The translations under genes and the position numbers were made by a program. The notes under the pieces were generated by a model. It saw only the letters and a list, made by a program, of their open reading frames with translations, made no database searches and was not told the origin of the DNA. Positions 9,029 to 18,037 of a stretch of DNA of 64,000 nucleotides are shown piece after piece (position 1 is the stretch's first letter; every line of letters starts with the position of its first letter). Source of the DNA: UBA9214 sp942491995 (GTDB taxonomy: Bacteria; Pseudomonadota; Gammaproteobacteria; UBA9214); the NCBI GenBank assembly GCA_942491995.1, contig CALOCX010000003.1, positions 1 to 64,000 on the forward strand, given 5' to 3'.

Positions 9029-9565
9029 CTAGCGTGCTGCCGCGGTTATCCGCAACATCGCCAAATGCACCAGTTCCCGTTGCAATGCACGACGCACCAC
9101 CACTTCCTCGCGTTCCTTGCTCAGCACATCGGTATTGCTGTACAGGTAGTCTCGTGTCATCGTCACACGTTGCGGCTCGAGCAGCGGCAGATCGTCGCTC
9201 GTGGTCACGGCGAACTGGATTGTCTGACGCAACTGGAATTCGAGCACCTTGCCCGAATTATCCACCGACAGCACATCCTTTTCCTGTGAATCACTGATAA
9301 TCTCCAGCACGGCAGTGGCTTCTTGCTCGTCCTCTGTGACCTTTACGTGATGCGTCCTCAGGGCCTCGGTAAAGTCTTCAATCAGTGAGCCCCAGGGCCT
9401 GCCGCTTTTTATAAAGGTAAGCGCCATTTCTTCCGGCAAGGCGGCGCTGCCACGCATCTGGAAGCCACACGCGGTCAATGAGATGGCCAGCCAACCGGCC
9501 AGCAACAGGCCAGACAGGAAACAGGCCGGTTTGGTGCCGCAGTATTTCAACCGGGACATTTGCAT
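9029..9565 (-). CDS. lptE: LPS-assembly lipoprotein LptE
   Basis: LptE plugs the LptD barrel and helps insert lipopolysaccharide in the outer membrane. The 178-residue product has an N-terminal hydrophobic segment (about residues 15-32) that ends in a lipobox, SLTACGF, with the acylated Cys near 33, followed directly by the GFQMRG sequence typical of the family. The gene follows leuS and its ATG overlaps the leuS stop (TGATG), so the two are translationally coupled, as in many gammaproteobacteria. In other genomes holA often follows; here accessory DNA comes next. Confidence 0.92.
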   Translation of the reverse strand: MQMSRLKYCGTKPACFLSGLLLAGWLAISLTACGFQMRGSAALPEEMALTFIKSGRPWGSLIEDFTEALRTHHVKVTEDEQEATAVLEIISDSQEKDVLSVDNSGKVLEFQLRQTIQFAVTTSDDLPLLEPQRVTMTRDYLYSNTDVLSKEREEVVVRRALQRELVHLAMLRITAAAR

Positions 9566-12036
9566 CAGGCGACCACGTTGACCAGTTTGCCGGGCACCAC
9601 GATAATCTTGCGCACCGGCTTGTCCGCAATGTGCTTCTGCACGTTTTCCTCGTCCATCACCATGGACTCGATCACTTCCTGCGAGGCATCGGGAGCGATC
9701 TCGATACGGCCGCGCACCTTGCCGTTGACCTGCACCACCAGTGCAATGGATGTCTGCACCAGTGCGCTTTCATCGACAGCGGGCCACTGGCAGTCAACCA
9801 CTGCCTGCTGATGGCCCAGTGCATACCACAGCGCATGCGTGATGTGCGGCACGATCGGTGACAGCATCAGCACCACCGCATCCAGCGCCTCCTGCATGAC
9901 CGCACGCCCCTGCGCGGATTCATCCTCGAAACGCGACAGGGTATTCATCAACTCCATGTTGGCCGCAATGGCGGTATTGAAGGTGTAGCGTCGTCCGACG
10001 TCATCACTGACCTTGGCCAGGGTACTGTGAACACTGTGACGAATCGCCTTTTGTGCCGCATTCAGGTCGGCAATATTCAACTCGGGGGGCATCCCCGCCC
10101 TGACGTGCCCGTACACCAGTTTCCACAAACGTTTCAGAAAACGCGAGGCACCCTCGACACCCGAGTCCGACCATTCCAGCGATTGTTCCGGCGGTGCGGC
10201 AAACATGGTAAACAGGCGCACGGTATCCGCACCGTACTGGTCTATCAGGCCCTGCGGATCCACGGTATTGCCCTTTGATTTGGACATCTTGGAACCGTCC
10301 TTCAGCACCATGCCCTGCGTCAGCAGGTGGGTGAACGGTTCATCCGCGACCAGCAGCCCGGCATCGCGCATCAGCTTGTTGAAAAAGCGCGCATACAGCA
10401 GATGCAGTACGGCATGTTCAATACCGCCGACATACTGGTCTACCGGCATCCAGTAGTTGGCCCGCTCATCGAGCATGCCATGGGTCTGGTCCGCACAGGT
10501 ATAACGCGCGTAGTACCAGGACGACTCGAAAAAGGTATCGAAGGTATCGGTTTCACGCTCGGCACGGCCGCCGCATTGCGGACAGGTCGTTTCAATAAAG
10601 GCTGTCATCTTCTTCAACGGCGAACCACTGGCGTCCACGGTCACGTCGGTGGGCAGGATCACCGGCAAATCAGCTTCCGGCACCGGTACCGCGCCACACT
10701 CGGCACAGTTGATGATCGGTATCGGGCAACCCCAGTAGCGTTGCCGCGACACACCCCAGTCACGCAGGCGGTAATTCACCTTGCGACGGCCCTTGCCCGC
10801 CTGCTCCAGCCAGTCGCCGATGGCGGCAAAGGCCTGCTCGGAAGTCAAGCCGTCGAAGCCGGCGGAGTTTTTCAGGATACCCTTCTCGACAAAGGCGGCA
10901 GTCTCAAGATCAGCGGCCTGCTGATCATTGACGGGATAGATGACCTGCCTGATGGCAATGCCATTGGCCTTTGCAAACTCGTAATCACGCTGATCATGTG
11001 CCGGCACCGACATCACCGCTCCGGAACCGTATTCCATCAATACGAAGTTGGCTGCCCAGATGGGGACCTGTTCACCGCTGATCGGGTGGACAGCCTTGAG
11101 ACCGGTATCGATGCCTTTCTTTTCCTGTGTGGCCAGCTCGGCCTCGCTGACACCAGAGACACGGCAGGCCTCGATAAAATCCGCGAGCGCCGCATTGCCG
11201 GCGGCGGCCTCGGCGGCCAGCGGGTGTTCCGGTGCAACGGCGACATAGGTCACCCCCATCAGGGTATCCGGTCGCGTGGTATAGATGGGTAACACGTCAT
11301 CACGGCCAGCGATACCGAACTGCATCTCGATGCCTTCCGAGCGCCCGATCCAGTTGCGCTGCATGGTGCGCACCTGCTCCGGCCAGCCATCGAGTTTGTC
11401 GATGTCGTTGAGCAGCTCGTCTGCATAGTCGGTTATTTTCAGAAACCACTGTGGAATTTCACGGCGTTCCACCAGCGCACCGGAACGCCAGCCACGCCCG
11501 TCAATGACCTGCTCATTGGCAAGCACGGTATTGTCGACCGGGTCCCAGTTCACCACCGCGGTCTTTTTATAGACCACACCTTTCTCGAACAGGCGCGTAA
11601 AGAACCACTGCTCCCAGCGGTAATACTCCGGGTCACAGGTGGCGACCTCGCGCTCCCAGTCATAGCCGAACCCCAGCTGCCTGAGCTGGTTGCGCATGTA
11701 ATCGATGTTCTCATGCGTCCACTGTGCCGGTGGCACCCGGTTCTTTATCGCGGCGTTCTCCGCCGGCAGCCCGAAGGCGTCCCAGCCCATCGGCTGCAGT
11801 ACATTTTTACCCTGCATGCGCTGGTAGCGGGAGATCACGTCGCCGATGGTGTAGTTACGCACATGCCCCATGTGCAGGCGTCCGCTGGGATAGGGAAACA
11901 TGGACAGGCAATAATATTTTTCCCGCCCGCTATCCTCGGTCACCCGAAAGGTCTGTTGCTGCTCCCAGAATTCCTGCGCGCGCGCCTCGATTCCGCCCGG
12001 TGTGTAGATTTCGTCCATCGGCTCACTGCTGGTCAT
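9565..12036 (-). CDS. leuS: Leucyl-tRNA synthetase
   Basis: This class Ia synthetase charges tRNA-Leu in the cytoplasm. The HIGH-type motif appears as LHMGHVRNYTIGDV, and the KMSKS motif as DGSKMSKSKGNTVDP. The editing domain lies between them (TTRPDTLMGVTYVAVAPEHPLA). The length of about 823 residues from ATG 12036 is normal; an ATG at 12018 (MDEIYTPGG) is also possible, and the longer frame up to 12126 adds residues unlike the family. It lies upstream of lptE on the same strand and divergent from a ybeL-like gene, a conserved order. Confidence 0.97.
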   Translation of the reverse strand: MTSSEPMDEIYTPGGIEARAQEFWEQQQTFRVTEDSGREKYYCLSMFPYPSGRLHMGHVRNYTIGDVISRYQRMQGKNVLQPMGWDAFGLPAENAAIKNRVPPAQWTHENIDYMRNQLRQLGFGYDWEREVATCDPEYYRWEQWFFTRLFEKGVVYKKTAVVNWDPVDNTVLANEQVIDGRGWRSGALVERREIPQWFLKITDYADELLNDIDKLDGWPEQVRTMQRNWIGRSEGIEMQFGIAGRDDVLPIYTTRPDTLMGVTYVAVAPEHPLAAEAAAGNAALADFIEACRVSGVSEAELATQEKKGIDTGLKAVHPISGEQVPIWAANFVLMEYGSGAVMSVPAHDQRDYEFAKANGIAIRQVIYPVNDQQAADLETAAFVEKGILKNSAGFDGLTSEQAFAAIGDWLEQAGKGRRKVNYRLRDWGVSRQRYWGCPIPIINCAECGAVPVPEADLPVILPTDVTVDASGSPLKKMTAFIETTCPQCGGRAERETDTFDTFFESSWYYARYTCADQTHGMLDERANYWMPVDQYVGGIEHAVLHLLYARFFNKLMRDAGLLVADEPFTHLLTQGMVLKDGSKMSKSKGNTVDPQGLIDQYGADTVRLFTMFAAPPEQSLEWSDSGVEGASRFLKRLWKLVYGHVRAGMPPELNIADLNAAQKAIRHSVHSTLAKVSDDVGRRYTFNTAIAANMELMNTLSRFEDESAQGRAVMQEALDAVVLMLSPIVPHITHALWYALGHQQAVVDCQWPAVDESALVQTSIALVVQVNGKVRGRIEIAPDASQEVIESMVMDEENVQKHIADKPVRKIIVVPGKLVNVVA

Positions 12037-12164
12037 AAAATCAAAGGCGGAAGAATACCTTAGCCAACAGATGCCCCACAACACGGGAATGAGGATTTCC
12101 TTCAACTGTGAGCCCGTTTGGTCCACACTTAAACCATGAACCGGAATGGAGGAAAGTACAGCAA

Positions 12165-12701
12165 ATGACCGACTCAGACGATAAATCCACCCGCGAAAAA
12201 TGGCTGCAGGCCTATGACGATATGATGATGCGGGTCAAAACGGCCTACGAGGAGGCGGAAGAAAGCACCCGACCGGCGCTGCTGGATTTTATCCACAAGG
12301 CCCGCGACACCGCCGTTGAACTGGAAGAACTGACCAAAGAAGAAGCAGAAAAGGTTGCCTACTACCTGCACCGTGACCTGGAGGACGCAGGCAGGCACCT
12401 CGCCGAGACCGGTCATGAACTGGGTGACTGGCTACGCTTTGATATCGATCTGATTGAAGACCGGCTGATGTCCATGCTGTCACTGGTCGCCGATCGCACC
12501 CGACTGGAAATGCTGCAGTTCGAGCACGATATCCAGGAAGGCCCCGCCTGGAATGCCCGTGAAATCACCGGCCCCGGGACCCTGGTCTGCGACAGCTGTG
12601 GTAACGATATCCATTTTCATGCCACCGGGCAGATTCCGAACTGTCCGAACTGCGGCCACAGCGTTTATCACCGCAAAATACTCAACAGTGACCACCGCTA
12701 G
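12165..12701 (+). CDS. YbeL-like zinc-ribbon protein (DUF1451 family)
   Basis: The protein of about 178 residues is highly charged and helical for its first 130 residues (many Glu and Lys, with an EAEKVAYYLHRDLEDAG segment) and ends in a zinc ribbon with two CxxC pairs, CDSCG and CPNCGH. This matches the DUF1451/YbeL family, whose function is unknown. I chose ATG 12165 because GGAGG lies about 12 bases upstream and the family begins close to this point. The position divergent from leuS is the same as for ybeL in Escherichia coli, which supports the assignment. Confidence 0.85.
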   Translation: MTDSDDKSTREKWLQAYDDMMMRVKTAYEEAEESTRPALLDFIHKARDTAVELEELTKEEAEKVAYYLHRDLEDAGRHLAETGHELGDWLRFDIDLIEDRLMSMLSLVADRTRLEMLQFEHDIQEGPAWNAREITGPGTLVCDSCGNDIHFHATGQIPNCPNCGHSVYHRKILNSDHR

Positions 12702-12848
12702 AATCCTGGCAGGCAATCCACCTGAGAATTTTTGTTGTGCACTCTATTATTCCCCTGCAGCCAGCCGGGATACTATGTGCAATCAACTGTTCGAGGTGTA
12801 CTATAGCGCCCGTAACAACACACAAGTAATCACCAAGGAGTGAGACCC

Positions 12849-13421
12849 ATGAAAGCCATTATGCAATTTCGTACATTCATCATCTGCCTGCTGCTTGCCC
12901 TGCCTTTTGGCAGTGCCATGGCGGATGAATATTCAGACACCGTCGACCTGTTCAGAAATGCCGGTGAAAGCGGCTGGTTCGTTGACAACAGCTACGGCTA
13001 CGCCGTCTTTCCGACAATCGGCAAGGCGGGTTTTGTCGTCGGTGGCGCACACGGCAAGGGACGCGTCTATGCCGGGGGTAAACACACAGGCGACACCTCA
13101 ATGACCCAGATGAGTATCGGCTTCCAGATGGGCGCTGAAGGCTTTAGCGAGATCATCTTTTTCGAGGACCAACGTGCCTATGATGAATTCACCAGTGGCA
13201 ACTTCGAGTTTAGCGCCGATGCCAAGGCCGTGGCGATCACTGCCGCTGCTGGCGGTTCAGCCGGCACTACCGGCAGCTCGGCCGGTGCCAGTGGTGGCAA
13301 GAAAGACGCCACCACCAAGGGCTCCTACCACAAGGGTATGGCGACCTTTACAATAACCAAGGGTGGCCTGATGTATGAGGCCGTGGTTGCCGGTCAGAAG
13401 TTCTCCTACACCCCCATGTAA
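12849..13421 (+). CDS. Exported SYLF-domain (Ysc84-like) protein, copy 1
   Basis: The 190-residue product has a signal peptide (MKAIMQF to SAMA, about residues 1-23) and a SYLF/Ysc84 domain with the hallmark NSYGYAVFPTIGKAGFVVGGAHGKG region cut here to its key words GYAVFP, GKAG and GGAHGKG, then FFEDQRAYDEF and a C-terminal KGGLMYEAVVAGQKF. SYLF domains bind lipids in eukaryotes; bacterial exported forms have no firm role. The insert around residues 135-160 is rich in Ala, Gly and Ser. It is the first of three tandem paralogs, each with its own ribosome binding site (here AGGAG) and a downstream hairpin. Confidence 0.88.
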   Translation: MKAIMQFRTFIICLLLALPFGSAMADEYSDTVDLFRNAGESGWFVDNSYGYAVFPTIGKAGFVVGGAHGKGRVYAGGKHTGDTSMTQMSIGFQMGAEGFSEIIFFEDQRAYDEFTSGNFEFSADAKAVAITAAAGGSAGTTGSSAGASGGKKDATTKGSYHKGMATFTITKGGLMYEAVVAGQKFSYTPM

Positions 13422-13448
13422 CACTGCACTAACAAGACAGCGCGTTCC

Positions 13449-13480
13449 CCCCGGCTGAATCAACCCTGATTCAGCCGGGG
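13449..13480 (+). terminator. Perfect 14-bp hairpin after SYLF copy 1
   Basis: CCCCGGCTGAATCA pairs perfectly with TGATTCAGCCGGGG around a four-base loop. There is no T-run after it, so it may act as a weak terminator or stabilise the 3' end of the message. The same core (CGGCTGAATC) recurs after copy 2, so it was probably duplicated with the gene. Confidence 0.6.
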
Positions 13481-13561
13481 CTCTGTAACCAGGCTCTCAT
13501 CTAAACCCGCCAGAAGTCGAACACTGATACACGTTCAAACAACAACCCAGGAGATTCACCC

Positions 13562-14152
13562 ATGAAAGCAATTATGCAATTTCGCAGCTACCTTATTTGT
13601 TTGCTACTAATTCTGCCCTTCGGCACTGCCATGGCAGATGATGATGCCGCTAAATATGCGGAGACCATCAAGATATTTCAGGATGCCGGTGCCAGCGGCA
13701 CGTTCTTCAACAACAGCTACGGGTATGCCGTGTTCCCGACCATTGGCAAGGGTGGCATTGGCGTCGGAGGTGCCTACGGCAAGGGGCGCGTCTATGTCGG
13801 TGGTAAACACGTTGGCAACACCTCGATGAGCCAGTTAAGCATCGGTTTTCAGCTCGGCGCCGAGGCCTTTAGTCAGATCATCTTCTTCGAGGACCAGCGC
13901 GCCTATGACGAGTTCACCAGTGGCAACTTCGAGTTCAGTGCCGATGCCTCGGCTACTGCAATCACCGCCGGTGCCAGCGCGTCTGCTAGCACCACCGGCA
14001 GTTCGGCCGGCGCCAGTGGTGGCAAGAAAGACGCCACCACCAAAGGCTCCTACCACAAGGGCATGGCTACGTTTACCGTGGTCAAGGGTGGCCTGATGTA
14101 TGAAGCGGTTCTTGCCGGACAGAAGTTCAAAAAACTCGAACCCGTAATGTAA
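13562..14152 (+). CDS. Exported SYLF-domain (Ysc84-like) protein, copy 2
   Basis: The 196-residue protein is the second tandem paralog, with a signal peptide ending TAMA and a nearly identical SYLF region (GYAVFPTIGKGGIGVGGAYG, FFEDQRAYDEFTSGNFEF, KGGLMYEAVLAGQKF). It differs from copies 1 and 3 at the C-terminus, which ends KKLEPVM instead of FSYTPM or FSYTPR. A good ribosome binding site (AGGAG) precedes ATG 13562. The copies are close enough to reflect recent local duplication, but differ enough in the mature N-terminus to suggest separate ligands or expression. The role in the periplasm or outer membrane is unknown. Confidence 0.88.
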   Translation: MKAIMQFRSYLICLLLILPFGTAMADDDAAKYAETIKIFQDAGASGTFFNNSYGYAVFPTIGKGGIGVGGAYGKGRVYVGGKHVGNTSMSQLSIGFQLGAEAFSQIIFFEDQRAYDEFTSGNFEFSADASATAITAGASASASTTGSSAGASGGKKDATTKGSYHKGMATFTVVKGGLMYEAVLAGQKFKKLEPVM

Positions 14153-14173
14153 TACTGTAGTCTTAGACGGTTG

Positions 14174-14208
14174 ATCCCGGCTGAATCCACTCCTGATTCA
14201 GCCGGGAT
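14174..14208 (+). terminator. Hairpin after SYLF copy 2
   Basis: ATCCCGGCTGAATC pairs with GATTCAGCCGGGAT around a seven-base loop. It is related to the hairpin at 13449-13480 and likewise has no T-run, so its function (termination or message stability) is inferred from its position. Confidence 0.6.
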
Positions 14209-14387
14209 GACCCTTACCCGCTCTTTCAGCGGATCAACAGGAAATCACCCTCCATCTTCCGTTTGCAGCAATACCATTTAGCCTGGCAGCCACACCCAGC
14301 CACTGCGGGGCAGGTGCAATCATCCGCCATGCGTGTAATATAGCCGCATCCTGAAAACAGGCTGTATATAACCACGGAGATTACCCC

Positions 14388-14972
14388 ATGAAAGCGTGTA
14401 TGCCATTTCGCACATTCATCCTCACTCTGCTGCTTGCCCTGCCCTTTGGCAACGCCGTGGCAGACGAAGATGATGCTAAGTTTTCAAGTACCATCAATGT
14501 CTTCAAGCAAGCCGGTGAAAGCGGCCGCTTTTTCGACAACAGCTACGGCTATGCGGTCTTTCCTACCATTGGCAAGGGTGGCTTTGTTGTCGGTGGTGCC
14601 TACGGCAAGGGACGGGTTTATGCAACAGGTAACTACACGGGCGACACGACAATGACCCAGTTAAGCGTGGGTTTCCAGCTCGGCGGTCAGGCCTACAGCC
14701 AGATCATCTTCTTCGAGGACCGGCGTGCCTATGATGAATTCACGGGTGGCAACTTCGAGTTCAGTGCCGATGCCTCGGCCGTGGCGATTACCGCCGGTGC
14801 TACCGCATCGGCGGGAACCAGCGGCAATGCTGCAGGCGCCAGTGGCGGCCAGCATAATGCCACCACACGGGGCAACTACTACCGGGGCATGGCAACCTTT
14901 GTCGTCACCAAGGGTGGCCTGATGTACGAGGCCGTACTCGCCGGACAGAAATTCTCCTACACCCCCAGGTAA
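14388..14972 (+). CDS. Exported SYLF-domain (Ysc84-like) protein, copy 3
   Basis: The 194-residue protein is the third tandem paralog. It has a signal peptide ending NAVA, the SYLF core with GYAVFPTIGKGGFVVGGAYG, and the same KGGLMYEAVLAGQKFSYTPR ending as copy 1. The Ala/Gly-rich insert is more diverged (SGNAAGASGGQHNATTRGNY). It is separated from copy 2 by about 235 bases, more than copies 1 and 2 are from each other, so it may have its own promoter; the sequence TGTATATAAC about 20 bases upstream resembles a -10 box. GGAG precedes ATG 14388. Confidence 0.88.
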   Translation: MKACMPFRTFILTLLLALPFGNAVADEDDAKFSSTINVFKQAGESGRFFDNSYGYAVFPTIGKGGFVVGGAYGKGRVYATGNYTGDTTMTQLSVGFQLGGQAYSQIIFFEDRRAYDEFTGGNFEFSADASAVAITAGATASAGTSGNAAGASGGQHNATTRGNYYRGMATFVVTKGGLMYEAVLAGQKFSYTPR

Positions 14973-14997
14973 CACTGTCCGTAGCAACACCGATTAG

Positions 14998-15050
14998 CCC
15001 CTCTCCCTGCGGGACACCTGCATTCATGCAGACACCCCGGAGGGAGAAGG
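14998..15050 (+). terminator. Imperfect stem-loop after SYLF copy 3
   Basis: CCCTCTCCCT at 14998-15008 pairs with AGGGAGAAGG at 15041-15050, with a nested CTGCAT/ATGCAG hairpin at 15018-15031. A T/C-rich stretch (CTCTTCTTTTC) follows. It lies between the last SYLF gene and the convergent lnt gene and probably ends transcription from the left. Confidence 0.5.
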
Positions 15051-15090
15051 AACTCTTCTTTTCAGCCCGGTGCTCTGTTTCTACACTGAT

Positions 15091-16605
15091 TCAAATGCCC
15101 TTCCCGGGATCACCGGAACGACTCCGCTGGCCGCATTTGAGCCAGCACAGCATCAGGCAAGCCATGCTCAGAATCACAATCGGCACATTACCCATGCGCA
15201 CATACGGCGTGACACCCTGCATGGGAGTCACGGCCGCGCTTACCACGGCGATTTCAAATTGTGGACTTTGCTGTGTGATGCGGCCACGGTGATCGATGAT
15301 TGCAGAGATACCGGTATTTGTTGCACGCAGCATCGGGCGCCCGGTTTCCTTTGCCCGCATGCGTGCCATTTCCAGGTGCTGATGCGGCGCAAGTGAATCG
15401 CCAAACCAGGCATCGTTACTGACATTTACCAGCATCGCCGCCTCCGGTAATGCCTTGATGATTTGCTCGCCGAACACGACTTCATAACAGATGGAGGTCG
15501 CCACCGGGTAGCCGGCCGCCAGCAGCAGGGGTTGCGAGTCGGTGCCACTGGAAAAATCGGCATTCGGTACTGCCAGCGCATCCAGCGCATCGCCGATCAA
15601 CCAGCGCAGCGGCAGGTATTCACCATAAGGGACCAGGTGCTGCTTGTAATAGAAGGCCTGTTCCCCACCCAGCGCGATCACGGCGTTGTAGTATTCCCAG
15701 TGCTGCTTGTCGAGCACCGGGATCCCGGTCAGCAACGAGGCACCGCTTTTCTGCAGTTCCGCTTCCAGGTAGGCAATAAAACCGTCGTTCACCTGGTCAT
15801 GAAAGGCAGGAATCGCGGTCTCGGGCCAGATGGTCAGGTCACTGACCTGCGAGCCAAATGTGAGGTCCGTATAGCGGCTGAAAGTACTCAGCAGATTTTC
15901 CGGCGCCCACTTGTCTTCCTGGCTGATATTGCCCTGCACCAGACTCACCTGAATGGCCTCACCCCGCGGCGTGCTCCACTGCACCCGGTCCAGCAGCAGG
16001 CCCGCGACCAACACCGTGACCAGTAATGCCACGCTGACCAGCCGTTGCTGATTCTTCAGCACTGCCAGCAACAACGCCGGCAGCAGCGCCAGCAACCAGC
16101 CGGTACCATAGACGCCGAGCACGGGGATATAACCCGCCAGCGGGCTGTCTATCTGGCTGTTGGCAATATTCAGCCACGGAAAGCCGGTAAACAGCCAGCT
16201 GCGCAGCCACTCCGACAACACCCAGCCGGCAGGAAAGGCAATCACCAGTACCGGCCAGGATGGGGTGCGATAGACACGTCCCAGGCCGTATCCCAGCACT
16301 GCGGGATAGAGACTCAGGGTGATAACCAGTCCAAGCGTTACGCTGAGCGCACCCATGACCGGCACATGACCAAATACATGGATACTGTTAAATACCCACG
16401 AGATACCCGCGCCAAAAAAGCCCAGGCCAAAAAGAAAGCCGCGACGGAAAGACTGGCCGGGGGTGTCACGTGTCCACTGGTTAAACAGCAATAACAGCGA
16501 GCCGATGATCACCGGATAGTAACCAAAGGGTGCAAAGGAGGTGACCGCCAGCGCGCCTGCGAACAGCATCAACAGTCCGCCATAACGGTCCATCAGACTG
16601 TTCAC
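15091..16605 (-). CDS. lnt: Apolipoprotein N-acyltransferase
   Basis: Lnt adds the third acyl chain to the N-terminal Cys of lipoproteins in the inner membrane. The 504-residue product has several N-terminal membrane helices (about residues 8-205) followed by the periplasmic nitrilase domain. The catalytic triad is visible: Glu262 in WPETAIP, Lys321 in YYKQHLVPYGEYLP and Cys373 in SICYEVVFG. The gene overlaps corC by four bases (its ATG lies within the corC stop region), as in the conserved ybeZ-ybeY-corC-lnt order. Confidence 0.96.
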   Translation of the reverse strand: MNSLMDRYGGLLMLFAGALAVTSFAPFGYYPVIIGSLLLLFNQWTRDTPGQSFRRGFLFGLGFFGAGISWVFNSIHVFGHVPVMGALSVTLGLVITLSLYPAVLGYGLGRVYRTPSWPVLVIAFPAGWVLSEWLRSWLFTGFPWLNIANSQIDSPLAGYIPVLGVYGTGWLLALLPALLLAVLKNQQRLVSVALLVTVLVAGLLLDRVQWSTPRGEAIQVSLVQGNISQEDKWAPENLLSTFSRYTDLTFGSQVSDLTIWPETAIPAFHDQVNDGFIAYLEAELQKSGASLLTGIPVLDKQHWEYYNAVIALGGEQAFYYKQHLVPYGEYLPLRWLIGDALDALAVPNADFSSGTDSQPLLLAAGYPVATSICYEVVFGEQIIKALPEAAMLVNVSNDAWFGDSLAPHQHLEMARMRAKETGRPMLRATNTGISAIIDHRGRITQQSPQFEIAVVSAAVTPMQGVTPYVRMGNVPIVILSMACLMLCWLKCGQRSRSGDPGKGI

Positions 16606-17486
16606 ACGCCGTTATCTGCCTGATCAACCGGTTGCTCAACAGGTTCCGGTAACAGTGTGAGTTGCAGCATGTGGACACGACGACTGTCGGCACGCAGGAT
16701 CTTGAACAGCAGGTTGCCGATAACGACCCGCTCACCCCGTTTTGGCAGATGGCCGATCTGGTGCACAACCAGGCCACCGATGGTGTCGAATTCTTCATCT
16801 GAAAGTGACAGATTGAAGTATTCATTGAAGTCCTCGATCGGCGTCAGGGCCTTGACGGTGTAATGCACCTCACTGTGCTTGCGGATGGTGTCCTCTTCTT
16901 CAACATCATGCTCATCTTCAATTTCACCGACAATCTGTTCCAGCACGTCCTCGATGGTGACCATACCGGCGACACCACCGTACTCATCAACCACAATGGC
17001 CATGTGATTGCGGTTATTGCGAAATTCCTTTAACAGCACATTCAGCCGTTTGCTTTCCGGGACAAAGATGGCGGGACGCAGAATATTGCGCACGTTCAGC
17101 AGGCTGTCGGAGCGTTCGAAGGCGTACAGCAGGAAGTCCTTCGCCAGCAGGATACCGACGACCTCGTCACGGCTTTCGCCAATAACCGGGAAACGCGAGT
17201 GTCCGGATTCGACAATGCTGCGCAGCAGCACATCGGGACGGGTATCACGCGCCAGCATGACAACCTGGGAACGCGGGATCATGATATCGCGCACCTGCAT
17301 GTCATCCACCTGCAGCACACCTTCGAACATGGCGAGCGCGTCAGTATCAAACAGGCCATTTTTTTGTGCGGCACGCAGCATGCCCAGCAGCTGCTCGGTG
17401 TCGGAGGGCACCCGTACGAGCGCCTGTTTGATCCTGGATACCCAGGAACGCTTCACCGGGTCGTTGGGAGGTTGTTCGTTGTTCAT
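16602..17486 (-). CDS. corC: CorC/YbeX family protein with CBS pair and transporter-associated domain
   Basis: The 294-residue protein matches CorC: a short N-terminal helical segment, a CBS pair (from VRDIMIPRSQVVML through AIVVDEYGGVAGMVTIEDVLE, about residues 65-190), and a C-terminal CorC_HlyC domain (VHYTVKALTPIEDFNEYF onward). CorC is linked to magnesium and cobalt efflux and, in later work, to ribosome or envelope functions through its neighbours. It lies upstream of lnt with a four-base overlap and 77 bases after ybeY. Confidence 0.93.
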   Translation of the reverse strand: MNNEQPPNDPVKRSWVSRIKQALVRVPSDTEQLLGMLRAAQKNGLFDTDALAMFEGVLQVDDMQVRDIMIPRSQVVMLARDTRPDVLLRSIVESGHSRFPVIGESRDEVVGILLAKDFLLYAFERSDSLLNVRNILRPAIFVPESKRLNVLLKEFRNNRNHMAIVVDEYGGVAGMVTIEDVLEQIVGEIEDEHDVEEEDTIRKHSEVHYTVKALTPIEDFNEYFNLSLSDEEFDTIGGLVVHQIGHLPKRGERVVIGNLLFKILRADSRRVHMLQLTLLPEPVEQPVDQADNGV

Positions 17487-17563
17487 AAATATTAGTTAGT
17501 TATACGACATTTGCGATACTAACATCAGGTCCATTATTGAGTACACCGGCAACCGGATTCGTA

Positions 17564-18019
17564 CTAGTAGGGGTTGGCATAACCCAGGCTGGCCAGCAGT
17601 TCGGCCTCACGGGCTTCCATCTGATGGGCATGATCATCGTGCTGGTGGTCAAAACCCAGCAGGTGCAGTACGCCGTGGACGACAATGTGTGCCCAGTGCG
17701 CATCGAGCGGCTTGTGCTGCGCAACCGCTTCACTGGCAACCACCGGGGCACAAATCACGATATCGCCCAGCAGTTCGGTAGCCACGCCGGGGATGCCTTC
17801 ATAGGGAAACGACAGCACATTGGTTGGCCCGTCCTTGCCACGGTACCGGTGATTGAGCGCGGTGATCTCCGCCTCATCCACGATCCGCACCGTCAGCTCG
17901 GCATCCTTTTTCTGCTCAGGCAAGGTTTGTAACACCCATTGCCTGATCGTATCCTCGCCTGGTATTCCGTCAACGGCCATCGCGTACTGGACATCGACCG
18001 TCTCATGTTGATTGCTCAT
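17564..18019 (-). CDS. ybeY: Endoribonuclease YbeY
   Basis: YbeY is a zinc-dependent endoribonuclease needed for 16S rRNA 3'-end maturation and ribosome quality control. The 151-residue product has the family's metal site HGVLHLLGFDHQHDD, with the three ligands near His115, His119 and His125, and the conserved TNVLSFPYE and LGDIVIC segments. It follows ybeZ at 18 bases on the same strand, the normal arrangement. Confidence 0.95.
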   Translation of the reverse strand: MSNQHETVDVQYAMAVDGIPGEDTIRQWVLQTLPEQKKDAELTVRIVDEAEITALNHRYRGKDGPTNVLSFPYEGIPGVATELLGDIVICAPVVASEAVAQHKPLDAHWAHIVVHGVLHLLGFDHQHDDHAHQMEAREAELLASLGYANPY

Positions 18020-18037
18020 AACTGCGTCCCGTGTAGA

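Noticed and set aside
10327..11292. Long plus-strand open frame (321 codons) opposite leuS
   Set aside because: It lies wholly inside leuS on the other strand, has no start signal or family motif, and its composition mirrors the leuS codons.
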